Shown: piece after piece, positions 57,748 through 64,000 of the stretch
Layout: each line of letters starts with the position of its first letter
Position numbering within the stretch: the first letter of the stretch is position 1
NCBI GenBank assembly: GCA_022829145.1
Contig: CM040743.1
Coordinates: forward strand, 6,244,646-6,308,645
Length of the DNA stretch: 64,000 nt
DNA from: Albula goreensis
Lineage: Eukaryota; Chordata; Actinopteri; Albuliformes; Albulidae
Direction: 5' to 3'
The notes under the pieces: model-generated
Seen by the model: the letters and a program-made list of their open reading frames with translations, nothing else
What the model was told of the DNA's origin: nothing
The model's database searches: none
Translations under genes and position numbers: made by a program

Positions 57748-60700
57748 CAAAAACAAAGCACAATAACCCGGCTATTGTGACTTAACTTGGACTAGCTCTA
57801 ACTCAGTGTTTGGCTTATTCTTCCATGTACAGGAGATCCATGTGAGAGTTGACTTTGGGGAAGGACCCACATTTTAGCCTACGTTCTGCCACAGCCGTGC
57901 ATTCGTTCAGCAGAGCTGTGCACTGTACATAGGCTTGTCCTTGATACTGACAATATATTTCTGCAGTGCCTCGTATTGTAGAAATCGGCCCAGAAATCTG
58001 ACAGAACCATAATATAATTTTAAAACAGGCCTTTGTCCCTTATCATATACAATGGACACACATGAACAAAGCAGCAGCAGCAGTATCTAAAGGTTCCATT
58101 CCCTAAAATGAATTTGGAGCGCTTGTGTTATTATTGTTTTATTTAAACCATGCATGAATTGCTTTTTGGTGTGGAAGACTCGCTTTTCGACTCCAATATT
58201 GGAGAGAAGCGGAACGGATGGCAGTCGGAGAAGGTTGTCAAGGCAACTTTGTGGAGGGGGTGTGAACACAGCTTTCGGAGAAGAGAGACCAGCAAATTCA
58301 AAAAGTCGATTTTTGAGGGCCTAAATACCCAGAGGCACATTGAAACCCAGTGACCACCCTTATGGAAAATAAGGAATTGTGGGTATTGATCTTGTCTAGT
58401 TGAACTAAGAGTTCAGCTAATCATGAAAATTAATTTGCCAAACTGTCCCTGTAGCATGAAAGCATAGCACTTTTATTTCAGCTTTCAGCTGACCATTCTG
58501 CATGCACAAAGCTGCATAAGAAGTGTGTTTTTTCCCAACTCATGTCTGCATTAACTAAACTGGAGAGCTGCCACGTTAGAACAACTGGCCCAATAGGGCC
58601 TGTCACATGCTTGTCTTGATTTGACAGCAGAGGTAACAGTGATGGTGTGGCTTGTGCATACGACTGGACATGACAAACAGGGAGGAAAATATGAGGGTAA
58701 ATGAAGCATAAAAACAATAATAATTACTTTTCTAAATGACTCTTGAATGTTTACTGTCACTGATCACCAACTCCTTGTTAATGAGAAATTATCAAATGCA
58801 GATACTACATGTTTTTTTGTTTGTTTTTTTCTCTTTAGTGTGAGTGCTACTGAGAATGTTTTGTCACACTTTCCCCTTGTTGTCTTTGAACAAGCAAGCC
58901 CCGGGGGGAAGGAATGGGGTTTAACTTTGAGAGTGCAGATAGAAGTGAAATGGAGGTGATGTCTGTTTTGGTGTTGAGGTTACACCAAAACAGGTACCAG
59001 AATCTCTTGCACTGTATTTCTGATGAGGAACCGGTTAGGGGAGTCGGCAGGTGTGTTATGAGCATTATTTACCTTTAGATAAGTATATTGTCCACACAAC
59101 TTTACCATCAATAGCAAGTTTTGGAAAAGGGGTGGAGTTAAAGTCAGACCAGCCTCCCGATTCAGAATCTGGGAAAATGTGATAGTTTCAACCCCGTTCG
59201 CCATCAAGTCCCACAAAGACCCCCGTGTTCACCAATAAGGTACATTGAGAGAAAGAGAGGCAAGGTACCATCACTGAGAGAACATGAATGTCCACATTAA
59301 ATTATTCTTAGTGCAACACAAGCAAATGCACTCAAACACATACACACAAGCAGACCACAGACTGAGAACACTATTCCACTACACACCCACAGCCCAGAGG
59401 AGAGATTTCTTCCCCTGAGGATTCCATGCATTATTCAAAGCTAACATTACAAAGAGTGACGTGTGCCCTCGCTCCCTGTTCACTGTTTGTTTGTCCTGTT
59501 TTGTGATTCTGTGTTGTTGTGATTTTATTTTAATACTAACTTGTGTGTGATTAGAAATAAATGCCCCCATTGGCGATGCCAGTAATCAACCAGTGTCACA
59601 TACACATATATGTATGTATGCACAGTCGCAAAGGCGATGTACATATCTATAGGCACAGAAACATACTGACGTGCCCGCGCACACGCATACACAGCGCTAA
59701 GGACAGCAAAACCTTTAACTGCCAGGATTGAATGTACAGTGGGTGGTCATGTCTTAGATATGTTATCCGCTAAGGACGGTGTAACCTCGAAACATGTCTC
59801 CAGGAAGTTCTTTCATTTGATATATGAATAAAAAGGCATTCTGACCTTTCTGCGTTTCTCTCGGGAAACTGTCAAATATAAAGAACTCCAATGACAAAAG
59901 AATCAAACGCTTATGATTCCGTTGCCATGGAAACATCAAGGTCTCCTACAGCATGTCAACAACAAAGGACAATTGAAAAAGTAGATTGCGTTTTTGTTGA
60001 ATGTGTCAAGAGAAGAAATAATATGATCTCATTATTTTGTTGTCAGATACTATTGGTCCAATAAAAATGCAACCTTACAATTTTCAAAAAAATCTCTTCC
60101 ATCTGGTTGTACAGATTTTGAGAAAAGCCTGTCAACTATATAAGTGTCAACAGTGTTGTTTTTTTCTGTTCTCATCTCGATAATGTTTTATTTGAGTACA
60201 TCTGAATTAATTTCCGTAAAGGTAGCTGAGTCACCCGTGTGAACAGGCATTAGGCTACAATACTAGGCCTACACTATAGTGTGATGGCGTATGCTTGAGA
60301 GAGCCGCTGAATGCTTGTCTTTTCCCCGGTCAGACCCCATTAAACGGAAAAGGGAAACGGCCAGGTGACGTGTTCGGCCTCTTATTTATTAACCACGATT
60401 GTCTCGCTCATTATCTGCCCCTCGGCAGCCGCGTAGGTGCCTGTTTATCTCCTCTCCGCTGTGCAGCGGGTCACCTCGGGCGCTGAGGCAGTCGCTTTCA
60501 TTTAAGGCGCCGAGCTTGGTTGTTTTGCCTGTGCAGGGGCGACATGAAACGGCGCGGAGCTCTCAGATCCGAACCTCGACACTCATTAGCGCCCGATGAG
60601 TCAGAGAAGGCGGGGAAGCTGATCAAAGGTTGGGGCTGTGTGATCTATCTCGATTTGAAATAAAAAAGAAAGGGCGACCTCATTCACAGACAGAAGAAAT

Positions 60701-61033
60701 GAATCCACATCGGAAATCTTATCATATAGCTTGGTTACTGCTTGGTAATGAGGTATGTAGCTGTACCTACAAGGAAAGTAGATAAGACATGTGCATGTAG
60801 CGTGCTCGTGGTACATATGAAGCAGAATGATTAAGTCTGAGTGAGTGCAGGCCCTGAAGAAGCAAATTTGTATGTTCTGGGTTTGAGTCAAGTTTCGAGA
60901 TGCGGCGTGGGAGTGAATTTATTATGCATGACCTCGCGGACTGCTAAAACTGTATGCTAAATACCCCTGCTACTTGTACACAATATGCAAAATGTTCTTC
61001 CCACAGCATCAGACCGTAGTAGGCATTGCCACC
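57748..61033. other. Intergenic DNA with a strong regulatory-island candidate
   Basis: RFX X-box-like palindromes at 58234-58247 and 59921-59934, a repeat-like stretch at 59750-59850, and a GC-rich, motif-dense island at 60280-60650. No gene is recognised. Confidence 0.5.
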
Positions 61034-61035
61034 AG

Positions 61036-61036
<1 letters not shown>

Positions 61037-61116
<80 letters not shown>

Positions 61117-61145
61117 TGTGAGAGAGAGAGAAAGAGAGAGAGGAG
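61037..61145 (+). repeat. (TG)n then (AG)n compound microsatellite
   Basis: TG runs uninterrupted from 61037 to 61114, followed by GAGAGA-rich sequence to about 61145. Confidence 0.96.
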
Positions 61146-61720
61146 GGGGAGGGGTGTGGTAATGTACTTCAAACCTAGCCTTGTTCACTCCAAAGACCAC
61201 TGTTGTATTGTCTGCTGGCACTGAATCAGCAAGCAGAGATTTACTTTTCTCTGTCAGATGAATGACACTACAGAATTCTGCTCACAGAGTCACTCCATCG
61301 GAGCCCATTCAACCGACTGACTTCCCACAAGTATGATATGTGCCACTCAGGCAATGGATAAAGCCCAATTCACTGCAGGCTTGAGAAGTGAAATGGTTCT
61401 CATGCAGGCAAGTGAAACAATGCCGTGAAAGCATGTTAAAGTCCCCTGCCATTACAACCTCACTGCAGTGCAGAGCATACACAAAACCTGATGTATATCC
61501 GCACTGTGATTGTATGATAGAAATGTTGAAAACTGAATGGAACTGCTCAGCTCTTCATTGTGTACCATTGAAATTCTCTGCTTTTGAATGCATTTTACAG
61601 CTGCACTGAGCCATAAGAATAGTTGTGTTTGTTCACCTGTGTATGATCCCATACTAAGTAATAGTTATGTATTTTTATTATGATATTTTAATATTTGTCC
61701 TATCAATAAAGCACCATTAG

Positions 61721-62182
61721 ACTGAAAGAAACACAGGGAGAAAGATGGAGTGAGAGATGCAAACAAGGAGTGAGAGAAAGAGTGTCAGGGAGGGAAGGAG
61801 TGACACAGAAAGAGGGAGAGATAAAAGCCAAAAAATGTAGAAAAGTGAGAATTAATTCCTGGCACTCTGAATTTGATAGAGAGACAGAAACACAGTAACA
61901 GAGAGGGATGGAAAGCAGGAAGGTGATAGAATGAGAAAGAGGAATGGACAGAGAGAGCAAGAATAGGAATAGAGAATAGAAAGTAAGGCAAGGAGCAAGA
62001 AAGAGGAATGGAGTGAAAGAGAAAGGCAAGGAGATTGGAAAGGAGGAATAGAGTGAAAGAGGAAGGCAAGGAGGTTGAGAAAGGGAAGTGACAGAGACTG
62101 AAAAGGGTGATGGAGAGGTTGTGATATACTGAGAGACTGAGAAAAGGGTGATGGAGAGAAAGAAAGGGTGAAAAAGAGGGGG
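61721..62182 (+). repeat. Polypurine tract, degenerate GA-rich tandem repeat
   Basis: About 460 bp of mostly A and G on the + strand, with recurring units such as GAGTGAAAGAGAAAGGCAAG and AAAAGGGTGATGGAGAG. The 170-codon open frame on the - strand (Ser/Leu/Pro/Phe) is a by-product. Confidence 0.88.
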
Positions 62183-64000
62183 CAGACAACAGGGGTGCTG
62201 TTCCCCCAGCCCCACACCTGCTCAGACCCCCCCACAGTGCATACAGAGCAGGGCCCAGCGAGCCCAGCTGGGGGGGCCCAGAGACAGCCTCAGTGTCCGA
62301 AACAAGCTACAAAGGCGCCTTCTTCCACGACATGAAAGCAGGCAGTTTGCAAAAATTGCCCCCTCTCACGGTCACATATCCCTTACCCAGCCCCCAATCC
62401 ACCCCCACCCTTTCTGGCAGCTGTGGTTCCGTCTGGACAGAGCTAAGTGCCACCACTGTGTACAGCCACACAGGTGCATCCGAGCTCTGGGCTTTCGGCC
62501 CGGCCCGGTAGCTTTGCGAGTGGAGCAAACGGTCTGCTCTTAGCTTGTGCAGTCCTTCCTATCAGCAGTGCATGAACGATTCCTTTATCTGTCTTTAACA
62601 TATGTTTGAGTAGAGGCATTTGCCTTGTGACTAACAGCATATTGAAATATTTTTTTTTTTTTAAAAATGGCTGGTATATTTAGCCTCCTAAAAACAGACA
62701 TGGATTTTATAGGTCTGTGCCCTGTCCAACATTGTCAGACATCCTTTGCCTTCCCGATTTCACTGGCGATTACACTAACCCCCAAAGGGGGAATTTGGAT
62801 GTTCAGAGAAGCATTCAAGCATTTAAGCAGATATCCAGAGTGACTTATGTGGCTTACATTTTTTCATATGCCTGATTATGTAGTGAAACAATTCAGGGCA
62901 AGTATTTTTATTTGTTTGAAGGGTACAGAGGCAGGACTCCACCTGGGAATTGAACCTGCAACCTCTGCAGTCGCAAGCCCGTTTTCCAAACTATAATTAC
63001 ATACTCCCACAATGGTCGTTCAATAAGCTTACATCCTGACTAAGATTAGGGTTGGGACCAGCTGAGAGAAGGCTTTGTCTTTTGGGGTTGGGGGAGGGGG
63101 CGGGGTTGAGGATGAATTTAGAATCCAGAACCCACACGTCATGTGCTTGGGGGCTCTGCACTGTGCACCCCAAATCGCCCCGTACGCAGAAAAATCCGCC
63201 TCATTGCTCCCCTCAACCTGTTCCTCCTGCCATCTGGGAGGCCAAGCTGTCAAAGCTTGTAAAAGCGCACTGGCAAATATTCCTCCGTGAGCAGAAATGC
63301 AAATATATGCACTCTACATGAAGTGCTTTTTTTGTGGGTGGGGTGGGGGAGAGATATTTAAACAGCTCTTTGTTTGGCACATTTAATTTAAGCATAAAAT
63401 CCAGGCCGTTCAATTAAATGTAGCACCCTTAAGAATTTATTTCAAATGCATTTTCATTACTTTTGAGCCTGTCTGTTATTCGCCGATAAGGAATAACCAA
63501 AATTAGGGACATCTGAATCCAGAATTAATGAATAGGAGAAACACTCAAAAACCACCCAAGTCAAACGCAGGTTTCTGAATTGTTATCAGTCATGGTGCAT
63601 GTGTTTTAACGCTGGTTTGTGAGGTCGCTCAGGACAGTGGAGAGCTGTAGGGAGAGACCTATTTCCCAAGATGCAATGGGGACAGACAGGCAGCAGGCTG
63701 TGCAGTTGGAGTGCAGATACAGGGAAGCGATTACATTATCCCACATCTGGAGCAAGATGTAGGGGTGAAGTAAGTGGAGCCTGTGGGCCAGCTCTACTGT
63801 CTGATCAGTGAGCTGCTTACTGAAGCATTTGTCCTGCTTTGCCACTGATCCTTGAAGTTCCCTTCCTTGAAAAGCATCGTTATTTTCATGCTCTGTGCCC
63901 GGCGTTCACCTGTAAAATACATCCATGAGCTCACTGTGACTCCCTGAATAAACAAGGGGATGACTTAAAGATGTTCTGTGAATATTGGTATGTGTGGGGA
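62183..64000. other. Intergenic DNA to the window end
   Basis: A SINE (62810-63005), a G-rich patch near 63080-63110, and an AT-rich, homeodomain-site-like stretch (63380-63540). No gene is recognised. Confidence 0.5.
62810..63005 (-). mobile_element. tRNA-derived SINE, reverse orientation
   Basis: On the - strand it reads GGGCTTGCGACTGCAGAGG, B box TTGCAGGTTCAATTCCC (complement of about 62944-62960), CTGTACCCTTCAAAC, to CACTCTGGATATCTGCTTAA. Same family as the intronic copies. Confidence 0.75.

Noticed and set aside
61703-62235. Three overlapping - strand frames of 127-170 codons
   Set aside because: They are translations of the polypurine tract (Ser/Leu/Pro/Phe only).
54000-64000. Search for the neighbouring gene KIF5B
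   Set aside because: In mammals KIF5B lies downstream of EPC1, but no kinesin motif or plausible exon was found in this 10 kb.

Overview
The window is vertebrate nuclear DNA, almost certainly from a ray-finned (teleost) fish. It has GT-AG introns of 0.1 to 16 kb, dense CA/GT microsatellites, tRNA-derived SINEs of the type common in fish, and short non-autonomous DNA transposons. Nothing bacterial or viral is present, and none of the long open frames outside the exons listed here looks like a gene.

One protein-coding gene can be read end to end: epc1 (enhancer of polycomb homolog 1, the scaffold subunit of the NuA4/TIP60 histone acetyltransferase complex). It lies on the + strand with 14 coding exons between 17962 and 52355. 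The exon phases fit together to give about 830 codons, close to the mammalian protein of about 836. I cannot tell whether this is the a or b teleost copy. There is one defect: exon 6 is one base short, so the literal reading hits TGA at 43611-43613 after 303 codons. Downstream of that point the protein is intact in the shifted frame.

Layout: 1-17480 is non-coding upstream DNA with simple repeats, a 415-bp hAT-type MITE (11465-11879), a SINE, and a candidate CCAAT promoter with a splice donor near 6 kb. 17480-18114 is the CpG-rich promoter, a 5' leader with short upstream ORFs, and exon 1. 18115-34036 is a 16-kb first intron with several enhancer-like islands. 34037-44631 carries exons 2-9, with (TG)n and (CA)n arrays close to the splice sites of exons 2 and 3. 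45824-52355 carries exons 10-14, with a hAT-like element, a Tigger/pogo-like MITE and two minisatellites in the introns. 52356 to about 53990 is a T-rich 3' UTR. From there to 64000 I see no gene, only candidate conserved regulatory islands (best at 60280-60650), a fold-back repeat at 57568-57747, a G-rich block, a (GT)n array and a 460-bp purine tract.

All calls come from reading the sequence and recalling protein and repeat families. No alignment or database search was run.
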